Assembly (NCBI GenBank): GCA_002402375.1 | Contig: DHFT01000048.1 | Coordinates: 1-42,743, forward strand | DNA: 42,743 nt | Reading direction: 5' to 3' | DNA from: Elusimicrobia bacterium UBA4817 | GTDB lineage: Bacteria; Elusimicrobiota; UBA8919 | Shown: one piece after another, positions 28,419 to 35,624 of the stretch | How the letters are laid out: every line of letters starts with the position of its first letter | Numbering within the stretch: the first letter of the stretch is position 1 | Program-made: the position numbers and the translations under genes | The notes under the pieces: model-generated | The model's input: the letters and a program-made list of their open reading frames with translations, nothing else | Database searches by the model: none | What the model was told of the DNA's origin: nothing

Positions 28419-30020
28419 ATGCAAACGCACAAAACCTACAATCGTTTAATAAATTGGCGTGACGAACAGGCCAAAAGAGAAGATATTTCTGACGATAAAA
28501 GATATTTTGTATTGCCCAATTCAACTTTGAAAAACATTGCTGATGCCAATCCGCAAACACTTTCCGAACTGTCAAAAGTAAAAGGCATCGGTGAAAAGAA
28601 ACTGAAACAATACGGTGCGCAGATTATTAATTTAATGCAAAACAGCCCGCAGGACAATATAAAAAAATCGCAGGTTTTCGGTACGCTTTTTGACGATAAC
28701 CTGTTACTGTCACAAAATAAGGAACAATTAGAACCTCCCGCACGCTCTCTGCGGTCTCCGACTCCTTTAACAATAAGCCAGCTTAACGGTCAAATAAAAC
28801 AGCTCCTCAATAATTCATTTAGAGAGGGCGTTTGGGTCTGCGGTGAAATTTACAGATATGACCTTGATGTAATTAAAGCGGATACCCGTCCTTACCGTCA
28901 GGTTTATTTTGAACTTGTTGAACAGGACACTAAAACAAAAGAGAGAAAAGCGACTATCTCGGCGATGATTTGGGGTGAGGACAGAAAAATAATTGAAGCA
29001 AAAATATATTCGGTTTCTGCGGGACTTCATCTTAAAGACGGACTCCAGATAAAGGCAAAATGTTTCGTTGATTTTTATCCGCCGCAGGGAAAAATACAAA
29101 TCCGCGTTACCGATATAGAACCGGAATACACAGTCGGTAAAATGGCACTTGAACGGAAACTTATACTTGAAAAATTAAGAAAAACGGGGTTGATTGACAA
29201 AAATAAAAAACTGGAAATTCCGCTGGTGCCGTTAAATGTAGGACTTATAACATCCGCCGGCAGCGCCGCTTACAATGATTTCATAGACGAACTGAAAAAA
29301 TCCGGTTATTCTTTTAAGGTTTTTTTGTGCGATGCGAGGATGCAGGGAAACGAACTTGAAAGCGAGGTTAGAAACGCAATTTTCACGCTTAACAAATATC
29401 CGGTTGATGTTATATCGCTCGTTCGCGGCGGCGGAAGCGCATCGGATTTAATGGGTTTTGACAAAGAGGGCGTTGCGGTCGCCATCGCCAACTCAAAAAA
29501 CCCGGTTTTGACCGGCATAGGTCACCAGATTGACAGAACAATTGCCGACGAGGTTTCAAACCAGTCATTCAAAACACCGACGGCAACCGCCCAGTTTATC
29601 GTTGAAAAAGTGAGAGGGTTTGAACTTGACAACGAAGAATTATTTGTTGATATTCTAAAAGTTCAGAAACAGATTTTATCGGATGAAAAAGAACGGCTGA
29701 AAAACATTACGGTTGAGGTGAAATCGGCGACTATTATGTTCGTCAAACAACTTGAAAATAATATCTCTCAAACGGCGGAAAAAATAAAGTGGAATCTGAA
29801 AAAGTTTTTTGAGGACGGTGAAAGATTATTGGACGAACTGGAACGGCTGAACAATTCTAAAAATCCCGCAAATATACTGAAATTAGGTTTCGGGCTTGTT
29901 TATGGTTCAGAGGGCAAAATCGTAAAAAGTGTAGAAAATGTTGCCGTCGGAAGCGATGTGAAAATTGAACTGCGCGACGGAAAACTCGGCGGAAAAATTA
30001 TTGCAAAGGAGAAAAACTGA
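28419..30020 (+). CDS. xseA: Exonuclease VII large subunit with HRDC domain
   Basis: 533 residues against about 400-450 for usual XseA. Residues 5 to about 75 are an HRDC domain (LINWRDEQAKRE, FVLPNSTLKNIADANPQTL, LSKVKGIGEKKLKQYG), as found at the end of RecQ and RNase D. From about residue 115 the XseA OB-fold begins (LNGQIKQLLNNSFREGVWVC), then the catalytic domain with GLITSAGSAAYNDF, VRGGGSASDLMGFD and TGIGHQIDRTIADEVS, then a long coiled coil. With XseB it degrades single-stranded DNA. The extra domain probably adds DNA binding. Confidence 0.9.
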   Translation: MQTHKTYNRLINWRDEQAKREDISDDKRYFVLPNSTLKNIADANPQTLSELSKVKGIGEKKLKQYGAQIINLMQNSPQDNIKKSQVFGTLFDDNLLLSQNKEQLEPPARSLRSPTPLTISQLNGQIKQLLNNSFREGVWVCGEIYRYDLDVIKADTRPYRQVYFELVEQDTKTKERKATISAMIWGEDRKIIEAKIYSVSAGLHLKDGLQIKAKCFVDFYPPQGKIQIRVTDIEPEYTVGKMALERKLILEKLRKTGLIDKNKKLEIPLVPLNVGLITSAGSAAYNDFIDELKKSGYSFKVFLCDARMQGNELESEVRNAIFTLNKYPVDVISLVRGGGSASDLMGFDKEGVAVAIANSKNPVLTGIGHQIDRTIADEVSNQSFKTPTATAQFIVEKVRGFELDNEELFVDILKVQKQILSDEKERLKNITVEVKSATIMFVKQLENNISQTAEKIKWNLKKFFEDGERLLDELERLNNSKNPANILKLGFGLVYGSEGKIVKSVENVAVGSDVKIELRDGKLGGKIIAKEKN

Positions 30021-30021
30021 T

Positions 30022-30237
30022 ATGGAAGAAAAAGAAAAGATTTCGTATTCAAAGTCACTGGATGAACTGCAAAAGATTCTTACCGATTTGGAAAGCGAGA
30101 ATGTTGAAATAGACAAACTTGCCGAATCGGTGAAAAGAGCGACGGAACTGATAAAAATGTTGAGGAGCAAACTGAAAAAAACGGAAGTTGAAATTAAGGA
30201 AATCGTAAAAGAGTTTGAGGGGGAAAAAAATGGATAA
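30022..30237 (+). CDS. xseB: Exonuclease VII small subunit
   Basis: 71 residues from ATG 30022, just after the xseA stop. YSKSLDELQKILTDLESENVEIDKLAESVKRATELIKM is the standard helical hairpin of XseB, which wraps the coiled coil of XseA. A longer frame from 29965 overlaps xseA and is rejected. Confidence 0.9.
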   Translation: MEEKEKISYSKSLDELQKILTDLESENVEIDKLAESVKRATELIKMLRSKLKKTEVEIKEIVKEFEGEKNG

Positions 30238-30239
30238 TC

Positions 30240-30372
30240 GCTCACAAGCAAATTTTTTTGAGACGCTCCCCCGTGGTCGCTCTGCAATTTGTCCCTAAAG
30301 GGACTTCCTGCGGTCGCCCCTGGAAAGAATAGGTCGCAAATTGAGGCTCTTCAAAAATTTCTTGCTCGCTCT
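30240..30372. repeat. Dispersed repeat, copy D (family 2)
   Basis: Matches the complement of copy C (25176-25315) and carries the CCCTAAAGGGACTTCC module of family 1 in its middle, so it is a mosaic. It leaves an open frame that appears to extend pgi upstream. Confidence 0.8.
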
Positions 30373-30390
30373 GCGAGTAAAAGGAGAAAA

Positions 30391-31782
30391 ATGAATAACA
30401 TTAAACTTGACTATGGTAAGTGTATGTCGGAGTTCGTAGGCGAGCATGGGCTCAATCAGGATAGTTTACAGTCGCTTTATCCTAAACTTTCTTCCGCGTA
30501 CAACATTATTCAGCAGAAAAAACAAAAAGGTTTGCTTGGGTTTATGGAACTGCCCTATAAGACGGACGAAGCGAAAAAGATAAATGATTTTGCAAGGAAA
30601 CACCGGGCAAAATTTGATGATTTCGTGGTAATAGGAATAGGCGGTTCTGCACTCGGAAATATCGCTCTTCAGACGGCATTAAATCATCCGTATTGGAATC
30701 TTTTGTCAGATAAACAGAGAAAAAAATGTCCGCGGCTTTTCGTGCCCGACAATGTTGACCCGGAACTTATAAAATCACTGTTAGATGTTCTCAACCTTAA
30801 AAAAACGGTGTTCAATATAATTTCCAAATCAGGCACTACTGCAGAATGCCTTGCGAACTTTTTTATCCTGAAGAACGCCCTTATAAAAAAAGTCGGAGTC
30901 AAAAACTGGCAGAAACATATTATTATTTCAACCGACGAGAAAAAAGGTTATTTGAGGGAACTTGCAAACAAAGAAGGCATAGTTTCTTTCGTAATACCCG
31001 CGAATGTCGGAGGAAGATTCTCGGTGCTGTCGCCCGTGGGACTTATATCCGCCGCTTTTTGCGGAATTAAAATTGAAAAACTTCTGGAGGGCGCCAGAGA
31101 AATGGATGCACGATGCGGTCAGGACATATCAAAAAATCCCGCCGCAATCTACTCCGCTGTCCAGTATTTACTTTACCAAAAAGGTAAAAAAATAAACGTG
31201 ATGATGCCGTATTGCCAGTCGCTGAAAGACGTTTCCGACTGGTTCAGGCAGTTATGGGCGGAGTCGCTCGGAAAAAAGACAAACATCAAAAATGAGACGG
31301 TAAATGTAGGTCCCACGCCGGTAAAAGCACTTGGTGTAACCGACCAGCACTCGCAGGTTCAACTTTATATTGAAGGACCTTATGACAAAATTATTACATT
31401 TCTTTCCGTCAATAAGTATAGAACAAATGTTTTAATCCCACCGACGAAAGAAAAACATTATCTTGAAAAACACACCTTAAACGAACTGATAAAATCCGAG
31501 GAAGAAGCAACACGCGTGGCACTAACCAAACAGTCAAGACCGAATTGCACAATAACGCTTCCGGAAATTTCCGAGCATACTATCGGGCAGTTATTTTATA
31601 TGCTGGAACTTTCAACGGCGTATATCGGCGAACTTTTTGAGATAAATGCTTTTGACCAGCCGGGCGTGGAATTGGGCAAAGTGCTGACTTACGGTTTAAT
31701 GGGAAGAACCGGTTTTGAAAAAGAGAAAAAAGATATAGAGGAATTTTTGGCGAAAAAAAAGGATTCGCAATATGCCGTTTGA
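30391..31782 (+). CDS. pgi: Glucose-6-phosphate isomerase
   Basis: 463 residues from ATG 30391, preceded by AAAGGAGAAAA. VIGIGGSALGNIALQ, ISKSGTTAE, SVLSPVGLISAAFCG, SDWFRQLWAESLGKK, TDQHSQVQLYIEGP and a C-terminal QPGVELGK give the full PGI signature of the short bacterial form. It interconverts glucose-6-phosphate and fructose-6-phosphate. It overlaps radC by 11 nt. Confidence 0.94.
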   Translation: MNNIKLDYGKCMSEFVGEHGLNQDSLQSLYPKLSSAYNIIQQKKQKGLLGFMELPYKTDEAKKINDFARKHRAKFDDFVVIGIGGSALGNIALQTALNHPYWNLLSDKQRKKCPRLFVPDNVDPELIKSLLDVLNLKKTVFNIISKSGTTAECLANFFILKNALIKKVGVKNWQKHIIISTDEKKGYLRELANKEGIVSFVIPANVGGRFSVLSPVGLISAAFCGIKIEKLLEGAREMDARCGQDISKNPAAIYSAVQYLLYQKGKKINVMMPYCQSLKDVSDWFRQLWAESLGKKTNIKNETVNVGPTPVKALGVTDQHSQVQLYIEGPYDKIITFLSVNKYRTNVLIPPTKEKHYLEKHTLNELIKSEEEATRVALTKQSRPNCTITLPEISEHTIGQLFYMLELSTAYIGELFEINAFDQPGVELGKVLTYGLMGRTGFEKEKKDIEEFLAKKKDSQYAV

Positions 31783-32428
31783 TATTGATAAAATTGATTT
31801 ACCGAGGGAAAAACTGTCAAAAACCGGCGTCTCTTCCTTGAAAGACGAGGAACTTTTAGCAATAATTTTAGGAACCGGTTACAAAGGAAAAAATGTTTTG
31901 CAACTTGCAAAAGAGATTCTAAAAAACTTTCCGACGGAAGATTTCATTCAACTTCCGCTTACAAAATTAAAAGCGATTAAGGGTTTAGGCTCTGCCAAGG
32001 CATCCGTCGTTTCCGCCGCGGTTGAACTGGTAAAAAGAGGGCTTGACAAAAATGTTGTGTCAATAAAAAAGCCGACCGACGTTTTGCCTTACACTCTTGA
32101 CATCCGCGACAGAAAAAAAGAACATTTTGTGGTTTTCTATCTCAATGCGAGGAACGAGATATTGAAAAGGGATTTCGTTTCAATAGGAACGCTCAACGCC
32201 TCGCTTGTCCATCCGAGAGAGGTCTTTAAGCCGGCTATAGAACAGTCCGCCGCAAGCGTAATTTTTGTCCACAACCACCCGTCAGGCGATACCACGCCGT
32301 CGGAAGACGACATAAAACTCACCAAGCGTTTAATCTCTGCCGCAGAAATTTTAGGCATAGAAATTTTGGACCACATAATAATTTCCAAAACTGACTATAC
32401 AAGTATGAAAGCAAAGAATTTGATATGA
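31772..32428 (+). CDS. radC: RadC-family JAB protein
   Basis: 218 residues. An N-terminal helix-hairpin-helix region (LKAIKGLGSAKASVVSAAVEL) precedes the MPN/JAB metalloprotease-like domain with the motif HNHPSGDTTPSEDD (about 167-180). The cellular role of RadC is unsettled; it is not clearly a repair protein, and RadC-like genes are often found near mobile DNA. Its last 48 nt are repeated at 33363-33410, beyond the next gene. Confidence 0.92.
   Translation: MPFDIDKIDLPREKLSKTGVSSLKDEELLAIILGTGYKGKNVLQLAKEILKNFPTEDFIQLPLTKLKAIKGLGSAKASVVSAAVELVKRGLDKNVVSIKKPTDVLPYTLDIRDRKKEHFVVFYLNARNEILKRDFVSIGTLNASLVHPREVFKPAIEQSAASVIFVHNHPSGDTTPSEDDIKLTKRLISAAEILGIEILDHIIISKTDYTSMKAKNLI
32381..32428 (+). 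repeat. radC 3'-end direct repeat, left copy
   Basis: 48 nt encoding ISKTDYTSMKAKNLI and stop. It matches 33363-33410 at 44 of 48 positions, and all four differences are silent. Likely the left attachment-type boundary of an inserted segment. Confidence 0.9.
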
Positions 32429-32440
32429 GAACTTGAAAAA

Positions 32441-33349
32441 ATGATTTTGGAATTAAGATATCAGAACCGTCCCAGTACTACTAATTACGGTGAGGCATTA
32501 TTAAAAAATATTTCTGTAAAACTTACTATTGATTTTGGCAAAGGGTTTGATGAATCAAACCTGCGCAATATCCGTTCTTTTTATCTTACTTATCCGAAAT
32601 GTGACGCACTGCGTCACGAATTAAGCTGGACGCATTACCGTATTCTGATGCAGGTTGATAATCCTAATGTTCGCTCATTCTACGAGATAGAGTGCGTTAA
32701 GAATAACTGGTCGGCGCGTGAACTGGAACGGCAGAAAGGCAGTTTATTGTATGAGCGGCTCGCATTGAGTAAAGACAAAAAAGGTCTTATGGACTTAGCC
32801 CGGAAAGGTCAGGAATTGAATACCTATAGCGATATGATTAAAGACCCGTATGTGCTGGAGTTTACCGGACTATCTCCGCAAATAAAACTATATGAAAGCA
32901 AACTGGAGCAGGCGTTAATTGATAACCTGTCAAAATTCCTTCTTGAACTCGGCAAAGGATTTACCTTCGTAGCCCGCCAGAAACGAATCTCTTTGGACGG
33001 CGACCATTTTTACATTGACCTTGTATTTTATAACACGATTTTGAAATGCTATGTCATTATTGATTTGAAAATAGGTAAACTCGCCCATCAGGATATCGGA
33101 CAAATGCAGATGTATGTCAATTACTACGACCGTGAAATAAAACAAAAAGATGATAACCCGACGGTGGGGCTTATTTTATGCGAGGACAAAAAAGATTCGG
33201 TCGTCAGATATACCCTTTCAAAAGATAATAAGCAGATATTTGCTTCAAGATATAAATTGTATTTGCCCACCGAAAAAGAACTGATAGAAGAACTGAAGCG
33301 GGAACGCATATTATTGGAGACCGTTGATAAAAATGCTAAGAAAAAATAA
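32441..33349 (+). CDS. YhcG/DUF1016-family nuclease, 5'-truncated
   Basis: 302 residues. The DUF1016 N-terminal region (YGEALLKNISVKL, GKGFDESNLRNIRSFYL, LSWTHYRILMQV) and the C-terminal PD-(D/E)xK nuclease domain (HFYIDLVFYN, YVIIDLKIGK, GQMQMYVNYYD; D193, D208, K210) are intact. The first about 40 residues usual in the family are missing: the frame begins at what is normally an internal segment, right beside the duplicated radC tail. It is probably a cargo gene shortened at the junction, perhaps non-functional. Such genes occur in restriction-modification and other defence islands. Confidence 0.85.
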   Translation: MILELRYQNRPSTTNYGEALLKNISVKLTIDFGKGFDESNLRNIRSFYLTYPKCDALRHELSWTHYRILMQVDNPNVRSFYEIECVKNNWSARELERQKGSLLYERLALSKDKKGLMDLARKGQELNTYSDMIKDPYVLEFTGLSPQIKLYESKLEQALIDNLSKFLLELGKGFTFVARQKRISLDGDHFYIDLVFYNTILKCYVIIDLKIGKLAHQDIGQMQMYVNYYDREIKQKDDNPTVGLILCEDKKDSVVRYTLSKDNKQIFASRYKLYLPTEKELIEELKRERILLETVDKNAKKK

Positions 33350-33362
33350 CAGCGAAAGTAAA

Positions 33363-33410
33363 ATTTCCAAAACGGACTATACAAGTATGAAAGCAAAGAA
33401 TCTGATTTAA
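33363..33410 (+). repeat. radC 3'-end direct repeat, right copy
   Basis: Encodes the same 15 residues and a stop as the radC end, without the rest of radC. Differences from the left copy: ACT to ACG, TTG to CTG, ATA to ATT, TGA to TAA. Confidence 0.9.
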
Positions 33411-33432
33411 AAAACAGGAGAAAAAACTAATT

Positions 33433-34134
33433 ATGAAAAAAGAAAAAATCCATTTGGTGTGTCAGCACTTGGAAAAGATTCACAGGAATGTTCTTGAGAA
33501 ACACCAAGATATATTAAAAGATTTGGTTCGCAATAGGCACGGTATTTATTCACTTTATAAAGGGACTCGTTTATATTATGTTGGATTAGCAAGCAATTTA
33601 TGTGGACGAATAAAGCATCATTTGAAAGATAGGCACGAAAAAACATGGGATCATTTTAGTATCTACTTGACCATTGAATCATCACATTTGAGAGAATTGG
33701 AAGCTTTATCAATAAGAATTGCATCTCCGGAAGGAAATAGGCAAAAAGGGAAATTAAAAAAATCTGAGGATTTGAGTAGATTACTAAAAAAAGCTATAAC
33801 TCAAAGCCAGAAAGAATCTTTATATGAATTGATGGGTGGAAAAGTTAAAAAATCCGTTGATTTGTTGAATTTAGGAAAACAAGTGAAAAACAAAGGAATT
33901 GTTTTGGCAAAAAGTTTAACAAAAGGTTTAAAGTTGCGTTTCTGGTATAAAGATAAAATATATAGAGCTTACTTGAAAAAAAATAGAACAATACGATATA
34001 AAAATAGAGTATACACTTCTCCATCTTCGGCAGCATATAAAATAACTCATCATGGGGTTGACGGTTGGTTTGCATGGAAATATGAACGTGCTCCAGGTGA
34101 TTGGGTTTATATAGATGAATTGAGAAAAAAATAA
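33433..34134 (+). CDS. GIY-YIG nuclease with C-terminal RAMA/DUF4357-like domain
   Basis: 233 residues. The N-terminal GIY-YIG domain has HGIYSLYKG (37-39), LYYVGLASN (48-54), R59 and a glutamate in HLRELEAL. The C-terminal region (YRAYLKKNRTIRYKNRVYTSPSSAAYKIT, then GWFAWKY) resembles the small DNA-binding domain found in restriction-associated proteins. GGAG lies upstream of ATG 33433. It is notably AT-rich compared with its neighbours and lies beside the duplicated radC tail, consistent with acquisition. Likely a DNA-cutting or DNA-sensing accessory protein. Confidence 0.8.
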   Translation: MKKEKIHLVCQHLEKIHRNVLEKHQDILKDLVRNRHGIYSLYKGTRLYYVGLASNLCGRIKHHLKDRHEKTWDHFSIYLTIESSHLRELEALSIRIASPEGNRQKGKLKKSEDLSRLLKKAITQSQKESLYELMGGKVKKSVDLLNLGKQVKNKGIVLAKSLTKGLKLRFWYKDKIYRAYLKKNRTIRYKNRVYTSPSSAAYKITHHGVDGWFAWKYERAPGDWVYIDELRKK

Positions 34135-34139
34135 TATAA

Positions 34140-34208
34140 ACAGGTTGTTTTGCTTGGAAATACCGGGACAGTTTTGGTTTGGAAACTGGAAAAATAATTT
34201 TGGGATGA
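34140..34208 (+). pseudogene. Remnant of a second DUF4357-like domain end
   Basis: The frame reads TGCFAWKYRDSFGLETGKII and ends at TGA 34208. GCFAWKYRD matches GWFAWKYER of the gene just upstream, and 18 of 20 nucleotides agree over GGTTGTTTTGCTTGGAAATA. It has no start and is best read as the tail of a related, deleted gene. Confidence 0.55.
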
Positions 34209-34225
34209 GGATACCAGATAGTATA

Positions 34226-34432
34226 ATGAAAATTAAGTGCAGTTTGTGCGGAAAAAACATAGACGGTTACAGTCCCGTTTTTCATCGTTTAATTATTGAT
34301 GAAGAACGCGCCGCGGATATCTGTCCGGAATGCATCAAGAAATTTATTACATGGCAGAGTAAAACGCTTGCCGTTCTTTTTCCGACGAAGGCATTGAAGA
34401 AAAGGTTCGGCAGGGATAAACAAAAGTTATGA
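34226..34432 (+). CDS. Small zinc-ribbon protein
   Basis: 68 residues from ATG 34226. CSLCGKNIDG near the start and CPEC near residue 36 form one zinc ribbon; the tail is basic (KALKKRFGRDKQK). It overlaps the VanZ-like gene by 4 nt. The longer frame from 34145 runs through the remnant and is rejected. Function unknown. Confidence 0.6.
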   Translation: MKIKCSLCGKNIDGYSPVFHRLIIDEERAADICPECIKKFITWQSKTLAVLFPTKALKKRFGRDKQKL

Positions 34433-34791
34433 AATTTATTAAATTCTGGCTTCCGGTTTTTGTCTGGGGCTATGTTATTTATTATCTTTCCGATATTCCG
34501 GGGCTCGGAACGGGCCTCGGGGTGTGGGATTTAATTTTGCGTAAGGGAGCGCATATCACGGAGTATTTTATTCTGACAATTCTTCTTGTCAGGGCGTTCA
34601 GAAGGTCGTTCCGCCTGCCGTTTAAGTTTATGATTTTCTGGCCCGCTGTGCTCTCTTTTTTATATGCTGTAAGCGACGAATATCACCAGTCATTTATAAA
34701 AAACAGATGCGGCACGCCTTGGGATGTGTTGGTTGATACCGTCGGAATTTTAATCGTCGTATATCTTTACATCAAAAAGGGGAATAAATGA
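34429..34791 (+). CDS. VanZ-like membrane protein
   Basis: 120 residues, three to four membrane helices. The family pattern is visible: LSDIPG, RKGAHITEYFILTILLVRA, YAVSDEYHQSFIKNRCGTPWDVLVDTVG. VanZ-like proteins occur widely; only VanZ itself is linked to teicoplanin resistance, so no resistance role is claimed. It overlaps both neighbours by 4 nt. Confidence 0.85.
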   Translation: MKFIKFWLPVFVWGYVIYYLSDIPGLGTGLGVWDLILRKGAHITEYFILTILLVRAFRRSFRLPFKFMIFWPAVLSFLYAVSDEYHQSFIKNRCGTPWDVLVDTVGILIVVYLYIKKGNK

Positions 34792-35606
34792 AACTTAAAA
34801 ATCTGTCACTACTGACTACTTACTACTTACTACTTACTGCCCTTACCGGCTGCGGAATTAATTATCAGTTCAAATCGGCGGAGAAATTAAAAGAAAGCGG
34901 TAAATTTATTGAAGCGATACGGAAATATGAAAAGATAATTGAGAAAAATCCCGGAAGTCCGAGAATAGCGGAAGCGATTTATAGCATCGCCAGGATTTAT
35001 CATCAAAATATTGAAAATATTCCGGAAGCAAAAAAGAGTTACAAAAGAGTAGTTAACGACTATCCGAACAGCAATTGGGTTGAAACCTCAAAAGCGGCGT
35101 TGCTTGAACTTGCCGACTATTTTCCGCTGGAAAAATCCGCGAAATGGATTGAGGTTGACTCGGACACTTCCGGAAAATATATGACGGCAAAAAATGAAAT
35201 TATCGGTGTCTCCGGCGATATTTTTGAAATGACGAGAAATCTTTACACGCGGGGAAATTTAATAAGCGGGTTCAAAAAATATTACAAAAAAACAAAGGAC
35301 GGTTTTTATGAGACGGACAAAGCCGGAAAAATAATTTCAACGGTTATGCTTTTACCGGTTGATGCCAATAAAGAGTGGTCGGTGGGCAATGTGAAATACG
35401 AGATAGTTTCCAAAAGCGAGGATGTAACTGTTATCGCCGGTAAATTTTCAAATTGCGTTAAAATAAAAAAGCAGTTAATAGGTGCGCCGTCTTGGTCTTA
35501 TGAATATTTCGCACCGGAAGCGGGAAAAATCCTTACGACGCAGTCATCGGGTAGTGCCGAAAAAAGAATAACGGAATTAAAAGAGTTTCACATACCCGTA
35601 GAATAA
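34788..35606 (+). CDS. TPR lipoprotein
   Basis: 272 residues. A signal peptide with lipobox LTGC, then one or two TPR units (AEKLKESGKFIEAIRKYEKIIEKNP; EAIYSIARIYHQ) and a C-terminal beta-rich domain of unknown type (FSNCVKIKKQLIG, YEYFAPEAGKIL). The signal-peptide core LSLLTTYYLLLTAL is encoded by ACTACTT heptads. It lies in the outer or inner leaflet of the envelope and may act as an assembly scaffold. Confidence 0.75.
   Translation: MKLKNLSLLTTYYLLLTALTGCGINYQFKSAEKLKESGKFIEAIRKYEKIIEKNPGSPRIAEAIYSIARIYHQNIENIPEAKKSYKRVVNDYPNSNWVETSKAALLELADYFPLEKSAKWIEVDSDTSGKYMTAKNEIIGVSGDIFEMTRNLYTRGNLISGFKKYYKKTKDGFYETDKAGKIISTVMLLPVDANKEWSVGNVKYEIVSKSEDVTVIAGKFSNCVKIKKQLIGAPSWSYEYFAPEAGKILTTQSSGSAEKRITELKEFHIPVE
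34808..34835. repeat. Heptanucleotide repeat in signal peptide, (ACTACTT)n
   Basis: ACTACTG plus three perfect ACTACTT copies encoding the hydrophobic core of the TPR lipoprotein signal peptide. Confidence 0.95.
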
Positions 35607-35624
35607 AAAATAAAAAAATATCTG

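Noticed and set aside
30289..30390. N-terminal extension of Pgi
   Set aside because: Repeat-derived; a good ribosome site precedes ATG 30391.
34222..34227. TATAAT as a promoter for the zinc-ribbon gene at 34226
   Set aside because: It overlaps the start codon itself, so transcription would begin inside the gene.
33845..34285. 146- and 110-codon minus-strand frames
   Set aside because: Antisense to the GIY-YIG gene in AT-rich DNA; Phe/Tyr/Ile-rich without domain.
34429..34791. Glycopeptide-resistance role for the VanZ-like gene
   Set aside because: No vanHAX or regulatory genes nearby; the family is mostly of unknown function.
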